The notes: generated by a model not told the origin, from the letters alone. Shown: positions 8,993 through 20,933, numbered from the stretch's first letter. The stretch is DNA of 64,000 nt from Marchantia polymorpha subsp. ruderalis (GCA_037833965.1 AP031356.1:7586501-7650500); one strand, 5' to 3'. Made by a program: numbers and translations.

Positions 8993-10876
8993 CCAAGTTA
9001 TTGGGACATGTAGGGTGGTATAGAGAGTTGATTCCTGACTTTGCCAAGATTGTAGTGCCTATTACTCAACTGTTGAGGAAGGAGAACAGGTTTGAGTGGA
9101 CAGATGCTTGTCAAGAAGCTTTTGAAGAGTTGAAGTCCAGGTTGAGTACTTATCCGGTGTTGAGGCCTCCTGACTGGAGCATGCCTTTTCACGTTTTCTG
9201 TGATGCAAGTAGTGTAGCAGTGGGTAGTGCGTTATGTCAGTCTACAGGGGAGAAGGGGAAGGACCTGCCAATCGCTTATGCCAGTAGGCAGTTGAATCCA
9301 GCAGAGAGGAACTATTCTACTACTGAGAGGGAGTGCTTGGCCATGGTTTTTTCAGTCAAGAAGTTTAGACATTATCTGATCTGCAATCCAGTGGTTTTCT
9401 TCGTTGATCATATGGCAATCAAATATCTGGTGAACAAGGCGGAGCTTAGTGGAAGATTGGCCAGGTGGGTTTTATTGCTGGAGGAATTTGACTACACTGT
9501 AGAGTATAAACCTGGTCACATGCACTTGCAGGCCGACCATCTATCTAGGTTGTCGGAGGATGTAGGGACCAGTCCATTAGATGATAGGTTGATAGATGAT
9601 AGTCTTTTTGTAGTCACAGCTCAGCCAGAATGGTACGCTGGAATAGTAGAGTTTTTGACAACTCAGCAGTTGTCAGGTGATTGGACTAAGGAGGAAAGGA
9701 GGAAGGTGAGAGTCAACAGTAGACATTTTGCAGTGATTGGCCACAGATTGTTTAGAAGGGGAGCTGATGGTGTTCTGAGAAGGTGTGTGTCAGAAGTGGA
9801 GGTTCCTGCAATTTTAGAGGCTTGCCACGACAGTGCTTGTGGAGGACATTTCTCTGGCCAACTTACAGGTCAGAAAATACTTAGAGCGGGATACTTCTGG
9901 CCTAGGTTGTTTAGGGACTCTCATGAATATGTGAAGCGCTGTGATGCCTGTCAGAGGTATGCTAGGAATGACCTTCGAATGGAGATGCCTCTACACGTTT
10001 CATTGCCACTTGTACCTTTTGAAAAATGGGGAATTGATTATATCGGTGAGATTCATCCTCATTCGTCAAAAGGCATGGCTTACATCATAGTTGCTACAGA
10101 ATACTTGACAAAGTGGGCGGAAGCAAAAGCGGTGAAGACGAATACGGCTGCTCATGCTGCCACATTCATGTACGAAAACATCATTTCAAGGTTTGGATGT
10201 CCCAAGATTCTGGTTAGCGATAGGGGCAGGCACTTCTTGAATGAGATGTTTCAAGAATTAACAGATAGGTTTGAGATAGATCACAGAAAAATGACTCCTT
10301 ATCATCCGCAGACAAATGGTCAGACAGAGCGAGTCAATGGGATTCTGGTGAGCATTCTTCGCAAAACGGTGGTTGACTCAAAAAGGGATTGGGACAGCAA
10401 GCTGACAGCAGCATTGTGGGCTTATCGGACAACTTTTAAGGTAACAACCCAGGCAACGCCGTTTTCGTTAGTGTATGGATTGGAGGCCACTCTCCCCATC
10501 GAATTTGAGGTGGAATCACTCCGAGTTGCAGTGCAGTCACGGCTTACAAACAGTCAGTCATTAAGGAATAGGCTGACGACATTAGAAGAGCTTGATGAGA
10601 GGAGGAGAATGAGTGCTCAACATATTGAGGCCATTCAACGGAGGAGAAAAATCACCTTTGACAAGAAGCATAAGAAGAGGACTCTCAGGCCAGGTATGAT
10701 GGTGATGCTCCAGGATGGTAGGAAGCTTGAGTTCCCAGGAAAGTTTGATGCAGTATGGTAAGGGCCTTATCTGATTCGTGAGGTATTTCCAAACAACTCA
10801 GTGCAGTTGGAAACGTTGAATGGAGAAGTTTTCCCCACACGCACTGCGGAAAGTAGATGCAAGCAGTACCGGATTT
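8974..10876 (+). pseudogene. pol: Gypsy RNase H and integrase (pol, second part)
   Basis: RNase H: FCDASSVAVGSAL, TTERECLAMV, FFVDHMAIKYL and ADHLSR. Integrase: an HHCC zinc domain (CHDSACGGHFSG ... CDACQRY), then a DDE core with the acidic residues in GIDYIGEI, VSDRGRHF and TERVNG. The C-terminal tail (GRKLEFPGKFDAVW) meets an in-frame TAA at 10759-10761, after which about 38 more codons of typical post-integrase sequence (GPYLIREVF...) run to TGA at 10874-10876. No chromodomain is visible. With the TAG at 8039 and the shift near 8972 this makes three lesions in an element whose LTRs are nearly identical. Confidence 0.92.
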
Positions 10877-10935
10877 GAAGCTGTCTAGCCTGCAGAGCTA
10901 GGATTCTGGAATCTTCCCCTGATGGACGCCAATGA

Positions 10936-12909
10936 TGTGAGCACAAAATTGTGCTCACATGTCTTTTTAACCTTGTGAGAGTTAAAGTTTTAGATTTAAG
11001 CTCTTGCAAAATTATGCTCGGAGTTTTCTGGAAGTTTTGGTAAGATTAGGAGTTGGTGTAATAGCTAGTAGGCAAGGGTCCGGAACGGGGCTTTCAGGGC
11101 AGGGTTTCCGGCGAAGAGCCTTCGGGGAAGTTCCTTCGGGGAAAGGCCTTCGGCGAAACTGTGAAACCCTCATAACGTTTTCAATGTGTGACTCCTTGAC
11201 TCAGTTAGTGTCTCCTTGGAAAGAGCTTGCAACGCTCGTTCCAACGAGACCAAGAACTCTTCAAACGGATGAGGAATCACTGAGTTGTGAGTGTCGGAAG
11301 TTACTGATGGGAAGGGTTGAGGCAAGTCCGGCTGCGAACGTCTTCGGCTCCGGACGTCTCCGGCTGCGAACGTCTCCGGCTGCGAACGTCTTCGGCTCCG
11401 GACGTCTCCGGCTGCGAACATCTCCGGCTTCGGACGACTTCGCGACAACTGCGAGCAGGCCTTCGGCGAACTCGGGGTCGGCGAACTCCGAGCCGGTGAA
11501 CATCGTGCAAGGGCCATCGGCGAAACAGTAAACTCGGCATATCTTTTTCATTTGTTAACGGTTTGATTTGATTAGGGTCTTGTTGGAAAGAGCTCGCGAC
11601 GCTCGAGACCAAGAACTCTTCAAACGGATAAGGCGTCACTGAGTTATGAGCGTCGAAAGCGGCGGATAGGGTAGAACAACATCGAACCGGAAGACATCGA
11701 ACTGGAAGACATCGCGGTCGGAGCACTCGCGGCCGGAGCACTCGCGGTCGGAGCACTCGCGGTCGGCGCACTCGCGGCCGGAGAACTCGCCGTCCGCGAA
11801 CTTCGTGCCGGCGCCTTCGGCGATAACAGGTAACATGCCTTCGGCGGTGTGCCTTTGGCGAAGGGTAAAACCAGCATAACTTTCGCAATTCGTAACGGTT
11901 TGACTCAGTTAGGGTCTCGTTGGAAAGAGCTCAACCTGCTCGTTCCAACGAGCCCACGAACTTGTGAAACAGAGCTAGGGTCTGTGAGTTATGGGTGTCG
12001 GGAGTGACTGTTATGGATAAGCAAAGGTGTGGTCGTGCGTCTTCTGCGGGTGGATGCCTTCGGCGGTGCGCGAAAGAAGATCCCCTCCGGCGGATATCGG
12101 GTGGTCAGGATGTAGAATGTACAGGTGTGGCGGCGGCGGCGGCGTGTAGTCGCGCAGGGGGAGCAGGCAGCTACCCATCATTACGAGTGTTGCATTTCAG
12201 GCGGGCTGTGTGTGTCTCGGCTTTGAACTTCGAAGTGGAGAGTTCGGCGTGGGAGCTGAGACCTGGTGGTGTGTTCGGCCTAGTGTGCAAGAGCTTGTAG
12301 TGCACCAGTGTGCGAGAGCTGGTGGTGTGCGTGTGTGGAGACGGAAGTGGTGTGCTCGGCCTGGGAGCTGAGATCAGAGTGGAAGACCTGAGAGTGGGAT
12401 CTGAGATTGAAGTGTAATCTGTGAGTGGGAGCTGAGATCTGAGTGGAAGACCTGAGAGTGGGAGATGTGAGTGAAGTGAAATCTGAGACTGAAATCTGAC
12501 AGTCGGGGTCTGAATTTGAACTTGAAAAGTGAGAGTTGAATCCGAGAGAGAAATCTGGTGGGGTCTGAAGGTGGGAGCTGAGAAGTCGACATTGAACTCT
12601 GAGTAGGAATTGGGAGTGGGACTGGTATCTAGGAAAGCCCACAGCGGCTGTAGTATTGAGGAAGTCACCCAGAGTTGGGTTAGATCTTTATGTAACAAAG
12701 AGCTTGTCTGATGCTCTTGCGAAAATAGTAGACAGCAAGGTTATTATTTTCAGTTCTGGATAATTTGTCTGTGAAGGAGCAAGTGTTTATGATCTCATTG
12801 TCCTGAATACACTTTGAGTACATGGCTTGAGTTCAGCGAAGTTAGATTATGGGAGCTCGAACCCCCACCTGGACTACAACCGCTGAAGGGTGGGAAGGTT
12901 TGGCTCACA
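10936..12909 (+). repeat. 3' LTR of the Gypsy element (1974 bp)
   Basis: It is nearly identical to the 5' LTR, including the terminal hairpin, the three hairpin modules (about 11166-11305, 11530-11663 and 11870-12008), both minisatellites and the G/A-rich tract. It ends GGCTCACA at 12909 and is followed by the TSD copy CACCT. Confidence 0.95.
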
Positions 12910-12914
12910 CACCT
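12910..12914. repeat. Target-site duplication CACCT, right of the Gypsy element
   Basis: It matches 2729-2733 and closes the Gypsy insertion. Confidence 0.95.
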
Positions 12915-14360
12915 TCGGCGGGTAATCCGCCGGAAGATGCGACTTCGGCGGTAGGGCCTTCGGGCCAAGATACATCGGGCGGGCGGCCTTTGGCTCTATC
13001 GCCTTCGGTTATAGACGCCTTCGGCGCTGCGCCTGCGGCGGACAAGGCGCCAGGAATTGCGCCTACGCGCGGGCCAGACGCAGCCCTCGAGCAGGACCTA
13101 ACGGAGGAGCAGATTGTACGTCAGCGGGACGAAATTCGAGTGCGCGATGCACAATTACACCCCGCGCAGACGCATTCCGCTTGATCGCCTTCGGCGGCGG
13201 ACGTCGGCGGCGAAGGAGCGACAATCGACGCTCAATAGGCGGATGATGGGGATGTGGCACGGCCACATTCACCCACCGCCTTGGACATTTTAGCGGGGAG
13301 CAGCGAAGCTGCAGGAGTGCCATCGGCGGCAGCACCCGCAGACCACTCGCAGCCCCACTCGGGCCAGTCGCCAACGCAATCAATGGCGACCGAGATCCTT
13401 CCTTCTGATGATGACGAAGGAGGATCCACGGAAGCAATGTCGGGATCGGGAGACATCGAGGAGGAGGAGGAAGAAATCGTTGGAGCGCCGACGGCGGCGC
13501 TCTATGAGCAGGTAGTACCTTTGCTGAGGTACTTGGACCGCAAAATTGATAAATACGCGGATCCTCGCCAGCCTTGGTCCTACGTCGAGTTAGTGCGCAG
13601 GCGAACTCGCACTAAAGTCCACACCAGCAAGCTGCTAGCTCGGGTGGACCGGGAACTTAAGGAGTTGCGAGAGCAGTATGACTGCTTGTGGGGACAGTAC
13701 AATCTCGTGCGGAAGTCGCACACCTACAACGAGTTGAAGAAGGAGAGACTGGAGGAGCTCACCAAAGATGTGGTGAGGACCATAGAAGAACTGATTTCTG
13801 AGAAGACTCAGAATCAGGTTCTGTCAGAGGAGCTCGTGCGACAGACGCGGTTGTTGGCGGAGTGTCAGCTCGCACGACAGGCGGATGAGGATTTGATCCG
13901 CAGGCTGCAGTCGGAGTGCGGAGAATTGAGAGCTCAGCGTGCGGAGGCCGAATCGCAGTTGGTGGTGATTGATGACGATCGCAGGCGAGAGGCAGATCGC
14001 ACAAAGGAGGAGATGGCGAGGCGAGTCGCCCACTGTCTCAAGGGCTACGCCCACTGGGAAGTGGCGGCGCAGGAGAAACTCACACTGCGTGAGTTAGAGC
14101 TTCGTGCAGCCGGGTTGTTGACAGGTGACAATCGGGGCCGGCGGCGGGTAGCGAAGAAGTTAGACTCTTTTCTGTCGAAGGCGCGGGATACCATGTCCAC
14201 CCTTGAGACGGAGGTTTCCGCGGTGTTGCGGCGGTTGGGACTGCGCAGTCGAGCGGAGGACTGGCAGGGTAGGGAGTTAGAGCGCGGCAATCCGTCGCAC
14301 AGGAGGCGAAGCACAGGTTCCGCGGAGTGTAGTGTAGCGTGGCTCCGTGCGGGCGTGTAG
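12915..14360 (+). pseudogene. E1 family ORF, C-terminal half
   Basis: From 12915 to about 13250 the frame is broken and low in complexity (many CCTTCGGCGG). From about 13254 a clean frame runs 368 codons to TAG at 14358-14360. Landmarks shared with E2 are SPTALDILAGS, MATEIL, an acidic patch, LYEQVVPLLRYLDRK, SYVELVRRRTR, a long heptad-like coiled coil (about 13640-14030), GYAHWEVAAQE, SRAEDWQGR and RRRSTGSAEC. It is the continuation of the 1382-2733 half, separated by the Gypsy element, and represents the diverged subfamily. It cannot be expressed as one product here. Confidence 0.8.
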
Positions 14361-14396
14361 CGTAGTACAGTGTAGTGCTAGTTAGGACTTAGAAAG

Positions 14397-14403
14397 TATA
14401 AAG
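14397..14403 (+). promoter_or_regulatory. TATA box of E1 (downstream of its ORF)
   Basis: TATAAAG, followed after about six bases by CAAGGC-GTCTT-GCCTTG, a 6-bp-stem hairpin. The same pair occurs at the same place in E2, E5 and E6. E4 keeps a TATA with a similar hairpin. Its place between ORF and 3' tail suggests the element's own promoter. Confidence 0.55.
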
Positions 14404-15373
14404 TAGTTCAAGGCGTCTTGCCTTGTGATCTTTCCCAACATCAGAAGTGCAGATTAGGAACTCATTTTCTCTGCGTGTTTGTGTCCTTAGTTCTGTCACC
14501 ACGCACGAGGAGCTACACCTTAGCGATCCGCATTGTGTAGCTGAAGGCCTTCGGCCGAATGTTCAGAGCTAGTACATTGGTTAGAGACTTGAGTAGTTCG
14601 GATCTACACCTGCGGGTGATTGCCGATGCTCAGAGCCAGTGACGAGTTAGATACTTGAATAGTTTCGCCCCTACACCTTCGAGTGTTTGTTCCTGATTGT
14701 ATTCCTTCGGGATTTTTCCCTGAATGCCAAAGTGAAGTTTTGCTACTTCGTGCAAGCCTTGGTTGTAAATTCAGGTTACGCTGCAGCAGGTGTCTGTGAG
14801 GTAACGCCTGTAGTATTTCTGGGAATGACAAGTGCCTAAGAATTCAAACTCTTCAATAGACAGTTATGGTGTGTTACTGGAATGTTTCTCAGTGAGTCCT
14901 TCCGTGCGGATCTGTGTTCTCTGCGCGTTTTGTGACTTGAGAGTGTTGTTCACTGCGCATGAGTGACTTCGATCCGAAGTAGGCAGTCCAAACTGGGTTT
15001 CCTACGCTAGCAGCAAGCTAGTGGAAGTGTTGTAAAAGCCGGAGTTGGGAGTCACTACCCGCAGCTTCGCTGAGTGTGCTCTTGAGAGACCTTCCCCCTG
15101 AAATCTTGAGTAGAGGTCCTAACGGATCTCTGGGTTGTGTTTCTGTAGTTTCAGGTGTGTGTGTGTGTGTGTGTGTTACGCTGCACTGTGCGAACTCCGA
15201 GTGCGCTCCAAGTGGACACTTGCAGTATTTCTGGGAGTGACAGTCGCCTGAGAATTCAAACTCCTCAATAGTCTGTTAAACGTGACACTTTGTACCGTGT
15301 GTGTTCCTCTGTCCCTGTGGGTTCGACCTTTCTACCACTATATTGCAGTTTTAGCCTTTAGTGGGTTATTACA
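14404..15373 (+). repeat. 3' tail of E1 with GT microsatellite and conserved terminus
   Basis: It is non-coding and shared with E4 (53721-54633). It has a (GT)n run at about 15155-15176, the block CCCTGTGGGTTCGACC near 15313-15330, and the terminus GTGGGTTATTACA. From memory, the CCCTGTGG-TTCGA block resembles a motif near the ends of LTRs in Athila/Tat-type elements. That is part of why I favour an LTR reading. Confidence 0.65.
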
Positions 15374-15446
15374 GTCCCTCTGGTGCCTTGTTCGTCGTTT
15401 GCAGCTACGACCCCCGGGAAACAATGTCGGTCAGCTTCCTTACTAG
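15374..15446 (+). pseudogene. PR-1/CAP gene relic: 3' part of exon 2, cut by E1
   Basis: It matches the last 24 codons of exon 2 of the two intact PR-1 genes (PSGALFVVCSYDP...). The break at 15373/15374 is exactly the E1 end, so E1 inserted in this exon. One C is missing in the run after the SYD codons, which shifts the frame before the normal LPY-stop, so the copy was or became a pseudogene. The homologous 3' flank continues to about 16255. Confidence 0.88.
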
Positions 15447-16255
15447 ACTTCCTCCACGAATTGCTGCGGCCGTCGAGCGACTCCGAGTTTCATCTTTGCT
15501 GAAGTGGTGGACATATAGTACTGTATTCTCAATACTTTCAACACATGTCCATCAGTGGACGAATATCGAAGGCAAAGTAGGGAGGGGCAGGGATGAGATT
15601 TTCATAGGAGGGCACTCCATCGCTCCCTGCCGTGAGGTTGACATAGAGTGTAGTGAGAATCTTGTTTCTGAATACAGCGCATTGTAATTGCTTCTACGCT
15701 TGCATAGTACTGACTGATGTACTGTAGATGAGATTTTTAAGTTGGGATATTTTAGTACAACCACTTATAAGCATAACTCCAATCCCTGGCAGGGCATTGT
15801 GGTTGTAACTTGTTATCAGTCGTTGCGAGTAGCTTGAGGCTGGGAATGAGCAAACGTCGTCTCTATTGATAGCTGAGTGGATTTCAGAAAGCTCAATCGT
15901 AATACAGATATTGAAGAAGGAGCTGCGATTAATGTGAATCTTTTGTTTGGAAATCTGTATTGCTCTTTATTATAGACGAAGTGCATGGCGATCTTAAAAA
16001 CTCTGGCAGGAAAACCTAAACATAGACTTGCAGTCGAAAACGGATAAAGACTGGAGACAGTCATCTGGCAATCACAGCGTCGATGCTCTCAGACATCGGC
16101 TGTTTGTAGACGTCATCTACGTGTGCATGCACGCCCCCTTATACGACCAACTTTCAAGCTTACTGCTCTACTATGTCTGTAGTGATGGACCCACACCAAT
16201 ATACGCTCTCCTAACAATGGTTGCATACCTTTTCGAGCTATCACCATTGTGGACC
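15447..16255 (+). repeat. PR-1 3'-flank block, copy A
   Basis: It is similar to the downstream flanks of the other PR-1 genes: 42257-43080 in the same orientation and about 30850-31639 in reverse. Shared landmarks are GGCAGGGATGAG, GAATACAGCGC, CTTGCAGTCGAAAACGG and CCCCCTTATACGA. No gene is seen in it. Confidence 0.85.
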
Positions 16256-17128
16256 CGCCCTGCGCTTTGCTGTTGATTGTGTACAACAAGAAGCGCGTTT
16301 CCTTCTTGGACGACAAAGCAAGGACCAGATCTTTGTGATAGGTCAAAACCAGACTTTGAAGCCTGCACGAGTCACATGTTTTGGCATATAGAGCCGTCAA
16401 CACATGCTCCCCAAAATGTGCGAGCACTTGCTGTTAATAGCATCGAGCCTTCTCGCAGTATTGAATCATCTGGCAGAATGGTTCCACAACCAATACTCCT
16501 TGCTTGTACGTACGTTTTCCACACGCTGGTAAAAGCAATGTGAAGTCTTCTTTCTCCAAATCCCTCATTACCTGTTGCAGTGACAACATATCAGCTAGTA
16601 ACAAATGAGCAAAGTATGGCTCCATCCGTACCCAAACATGCATTTTTGCAAGCAAGTCCACTGGCAGTCATCATCTGATTCGCCTGAAACCTTACACTCT
16701 ATTTTCCATTGGACGTAGTTACCTTGTCAAAAATTTCCAATCAGCAGCCGAATCCTTTTTGTAGGAGTACAACTAGGCGTATCATGTTTCTCAAGACCAA
16801 CCCTCACACTCCTAAGTTGCTTCGCATTTGCGGAAGCTTACACCTTTTCAAGTACTGGATTCACCATGCTAGTTCTAGGAGCAACCACACCTCTACTTTA
16901 GCCACCACTCAAAACTTTGTTTGCCACGAGCTAATAAACTTTTAATCTTTTGACTAGTTGGAGGGGTGTAGCTTTTTTGTTTCCGTCGTCTTTCTCTTTA
17001 GCTTTTTCTTCAACTTTCTTCCCATCATCTTTTGACTCGTAACTTTCAGACAAGCCCACAAACATTGAAACCCAATCCCTTACCTTAGGTTTGGTTTGCG
17101 GATGACCATGTGTACTGGAAACTGACAT
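16256..17128 (-). pseudogene. Unidentified degenerate coding-like relic
   Basis: Several short minus-strand frames read like protein but are broken by stops and frame changes (for example a 75-codon frame at 16434-16661 and a Lys/Asp/Glu-rich 65-codon frame at 16931-17128). I do not recognise the family. It may be a decayed host gene or transposon. Confidence that it was once coding is modest. Confidence 0.25.
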
Positions 17129-17299
17129 CCTCTTGGCACCACCTTAACCGGAGGCCATTTTTGGATTCGATCCCGCTTTGGTTGTACTCTTATCACGACT
17201 AGCTAGGCCTTCATTAAAAGCAGTTGGCGGCTCTTCACGAGCTAAAGCAGCACTTGTCATTAGATTCATCCGACTTGAGTCAATATTGAGAATCTCCTC

Positions 17300-19940
17300 A
17301 ACTCATGTTGTGGAGACAGTTTATTTCATAATACATAATAATGTTCTTCGGAAAATACTAAAAAATAGCCCTCATGTATGATACTATTTAGATTAGAGCT
17401 AACTAAAATTAAATCTTTACCAAAACATGATAATTTCAAAATATATAGAGTTATTATATAGATTTTAGAAACTCTATTTGTGCTACCCATGCAAATGCCG
17501 CATAGTATCATAATTTTTTGGAAATTACTCAAAGGAATAACTTTGATTAATATATTATTTAGATTGAAATGATCGTTAATATAATATATACATATTCATT
17601 CATAACATGCTCTTTGATTTATCCAAATATCTGATCTTAAATGCAGAATTCAATTGGTTTTTGAATCTATTCACTTTGGATTGACTCTTTGTCAAAATGA
17701 ACATGTCATTAGATAAAAAAATTCAATAATGAAGTAATAGGCCAATTTCCAATAATGATTACTTTATTGGAATGCAAACATGCCTATTGTCAGAATAAGT
17801 ACCTCAATTCGGAAATTTTGACTATTTTTAACCATCACATAATGGCCGTAGAGGAACAGGAAGATAGTTCGGCGGATAATTTAACCCTTTCTGAATACTT
17901 TTAAAAGGCTAAGGTCACATTAATGACAGCTCCACCAGGAAGTGGTAAACCCTACGAAGCTCGCTCTTGCCAAAGGTAGACTCACCAACCAATTACCCAA
18001 TGCTGTGGAAAAAAAAATAATATTTTTTCCGGCATATTTATTCTCGAAATATTACAAATATTGTAAATTAATTAACTTTTCGTCATTTTTTTTATTATTT
18101 TTTTATTTTTAACAAAGTCATTTTGTTAAAAAATATTTGATTTTATTATTGTGAGCTTTATGAAATATTTAATATATTACCATGATGTTGTTAAGAGGTT
18201 CAATAAAAAAATATCATTGGGAAAGCATGTATTGTTTTTGATTAAATTTATGATATGGATTTAAATGAAATTATAATATTTTATTTCAAATTAAGTTGAT
18301 TTTACTTAGAAGCTTGCTCTTCAAAGTAATAATATATCATTCTATGATTTAAGGCATTATTTTGACAATTCAAACAAAGAAACCAGATATATATTATCTT
18401 ACTTATATATTGATCTAAAATAGAAATTTTGTGTTTAATAAATCCATATCTTTGAACTAGATAAGGTAGTAGAAACTTTGTGTAAATTCTACTTTTTAAA
18501 TTCTTATTTTCATTTTGCATTATTTAATTTTTTTTGAAATTATTGATTAAATGGAAAATAAAATAACAATTTCAAAATTTTACCTGGATATTGGTTTACT
18601 TAAGCTGGTTTACGTATGAGTAGTTAGATTGGTTAGTATGACATTAAAAGAATAGCTGGTGATAACTTTTGAGAACACAATTTAGTATATCAATGAAATA
18701 ATCTTTGTCTCTCGGTGGATTAAGGTGACTGAAGCGAATCATGTTCTCTTAATTTGATTTCTTGGAATATATTGGTTACCGTGAATGTAGTTGTGTAGCT
18801 AAAGTACCATGTCTTTCATGATAAGTCACACGTGCAAGCTTATACAAAGCAGAAAATTAAAGTCATTATATACAAGAAATGATATAATATAACCTTCATT
18901 CAAATAAATATTCAATTTAACGAAGTTTAAAATATGTCACTCATTTTATACCAACTAGCACAAGGATCATACGAACTTAAATGAAATCTTTGTGCACTTG
19001 AAATATTTTTGGTTCCTAGTATTAAAGGGTTTGATTGAATTTAGATGTGTACTTTCAAAACTCACAAATCTTTATTTTCTTTTTTTTTGACATATTCATT
19101 GAACTATCTCAGAAATTTTTTTGTCCTTGCTTTTGAATCATATTTCACTACAAATAGTTTTATAGATTTATTGATTACAATGACATTACCTTAACATTTT
19201 TAAATTTCACATATTCATACAATGATTCTCAATCTTTTGGAAGAATGTATAATTTTTGTAATAATTCATGACATCTGACCTTATGAGAGTTGCTTTCATC
19301 AGTTTTTTTCAAGATTGGTGAGTATCGCAAATATCTTACTCTTAATATATTGCAATTTATAACTTAATAAAATTTAATAAAATTTAATGGTTAAATGTAT
19401 ATTTCAATTTTCAAACATTCTTTTGATTAAAAGTGTCTATAAAAATAATATGTATATTTATAAAGCTGTAAAAAACATCAAATTTACAGTAACACAAAAG
19501 TATATGAAAATACTCAAAAAATACCAACCATTAATCTTACAAATTTATCTATTCACCTCTTTTTAAAATTTGATATTTAAAATTCAATACAAACATTTAC
19601 AATAAAAACTTAAAGCTTTTTTTTAGGATTAAATTTCTTTGGTTAATATGAACCTCAAATGAATCTTTAAAGTTTAAATTTGAAACGCTTAACTCTTTTA
19701 AAGTTTCTTAAGGAAAAACTTTCCCTACAACAATAGGACTGTGAAACATGAAGATCCACGTAAAGCTATAATCGATCAGCATATTAGAAGACGCTTTGCT
19801 TTTCAGATACGATTCGTATATACTGCACAAAGGTGGACTTGCGACGAGTTTCATCCACTTGTTACCATTACAGTTCGCCCATAAGGAGTATCAAATTTCT
19901 TCTCGAAGCATGCTGTGATTTATCCAGCCATTATCGATCA
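17300..19940. other. AT-rich intergenic region
   Basis: About 2.6 kb of AT-rich sequence with poly-A/T runs and no frame of convincing quality. I see no RNA gene or element boundary in it. Confidence 0.7.
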
Positions 19941-19955
19941 TGCTGTGATTATTTT

Positions 19956-20006
19956 GAATAGAGGGTCCCTCTATTCAACTGAGTCTCCTCTAAGAGGGGA
20001 CTCAGT
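19956..20006. repeat. Two adjacent perfect or near-perfect palindromes
   Basis: 19956-19976: arms GAATAGAGGG and CCCTCTATTC around one base, a perfect 10-bp stem. 19978-20006: two 14-base arms (ACTGAGTCTCCTCT and AGAGGGGACTCAGT) around one A, with a single T/G wobble. The pair lies 1.3 kb upstream of the polyphenol oxidase. It could be an element terminus or a cruciform/hairpin site; nothing decides which. Confidence 0.8.
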
Positions 20007-20381
20007 CCTATAAGTAGAACGTTCAGTGTACGTAAGTGGACTAACTTGAGCCTGAGCCGGCGGCTAGTTATAGTCACTTCGAGACAAGTCGTGGAGCAAG
20101 TTCCGAAGCGATCGCAGCATGACGACATGCCAGATTTCGAAGATTTCCTCTCCACTTACGCCAGCAAAAGTTTCTTTCCGATCGGACTCCCGCACGTGAC
20201 GTGAAAGTCGCATGCATCGTGTGACGTTCCTTTTCAGTCTACTTTCCGGGTAGCCGGGAATGTTTGACAAATGTGTCTGCCGAGGCCAAAAGACAGTTTC
20301 CTGTCGCCCGATGGTCTCTCATACGATGGAGAAGTTCGAGTCGCGCCAGTCCAAGGGATCACGGGGCCGTACAGCAACAGC

Positions 20382-20499
20382 ACCGAAACATTCCAAACAA
20401 GCTTTCTGGACCAAGGTCTTCGTTTGACTGCTTGGAGTCAACTGCAACGTTACATTCCAGCTTTCTGGACCAAGGTCTTTATTTGACTGCTTGGAGTCA
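20382..20499 (+). repeat. 59-bp tandem duplication upstream of PPO
   Basis: CTTTCTGGACCAAGGTCTT followed by TTTGACTGCTTGGAGTCA occurs at 20402-20440 and again at 20461-20499, each preceded by an ACATTCCA-like stretch. The period is 59 bp. Confidence 0.85.
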
Positions 20500-20933
20500 C
20501 AATTGAATGTGTTCTAGAACGCGCAGATGTTCAGGACCGTGTGGAGCTACGCACACAGGTCCAGCCGTCTGGTTTTCTGAAATTTTATAACTCTAAATTA
20601 TCCAGTTCTTGCGTTCGGAGCCTTACTCTAATTTTCGACCTTCGGAAGAATAAGGGAGTTTGATTACATCAGAAATCTATTTTCCGTTTGTCGGATTCTT
20701 GCTAGAGGGATCAGGACAGCAGGTAGCTGACTTTGAATGGCGAATAAGCTTGGAAATCAAAGCAATGTAAAAGCTCAAGGAAACTCAACTGGATATTGGG
20801 CAAGAGGTATAACGTGCACGCTATGGTTGACAATGTCGTCTGAGTCTTTCGGCGAGCAGATTCTGGTCTGTCAAGCTGAAGGGTCCTTAACGACGACTTT
20901 CAAGATAGCCCCAATCTTGCATGAACTGATTCA

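Larger units (their letters stand above)
2734..12909 (+). mobile_element. Full-length Ty3/Gypsy LTR retrotransposon, recent insertion, defective pol
   Basis: The order is LTR (2734-4723), putative primer-binding site, gag-protease ORF, reverse transcriptase, RNase H, integrase, LTR (10936-12909). RT-RH-INT order assigns it to Ty3/Gypsy. No chromodomain is visible after the integrase, and the core sequences fit a non-chromoviral (Athila/Tat-like) lineage, which is an inference. The two LTRs differ by one substitution I could see (near 2893 versus 11105) plus one 16-bp minisatellite step over about 1.98 kb, so insertion was recent. The coding region carries an in-frame TAG (8039-8041), a frameshift near 8972 and an in-frame TAA (10759-10761). 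I found no convincing polypurine tract next to the right LTR. The insertion splits the E1 ORF. Confidence 0.97.
1..15373 (+). mobile_element. E1: 3' part of a TG...CA element of the 851-codon-ORF family, interrupted by a Gypsy retrotransposon
   Basis: The left end lies outside the window. The right end is GTGGGTTATTACA at 15361-15373, the same terminal motif that closes E2, E4, E5 and E6. Without the nested Gypsy element it holds, in order, a GC-rich leader full of short palindromes, the N-terminal half of the family ORF, the C-terminal half, a TATA box at 14397 and a roughly 970-bp 3' tail with a GT microsatellite. It belongs to the same subfamily as E4 and E7: they share the leader module at 129-250 and the ending TTTAGTGGGTTATTACA, whereas E2, E3, E5 and E6 end TTTGGTGGG. 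The right flank is PR-1 exon 2, so E1 interrupted a gene. The TSD cannot be checked because the left end is missing. Confidence 0.85.

Noticed and set aside
10759..10876. Chromodomain after the integrase
   Set aside because: The remaining 38 codons after TAA are too short and show no chromodomain pattern.
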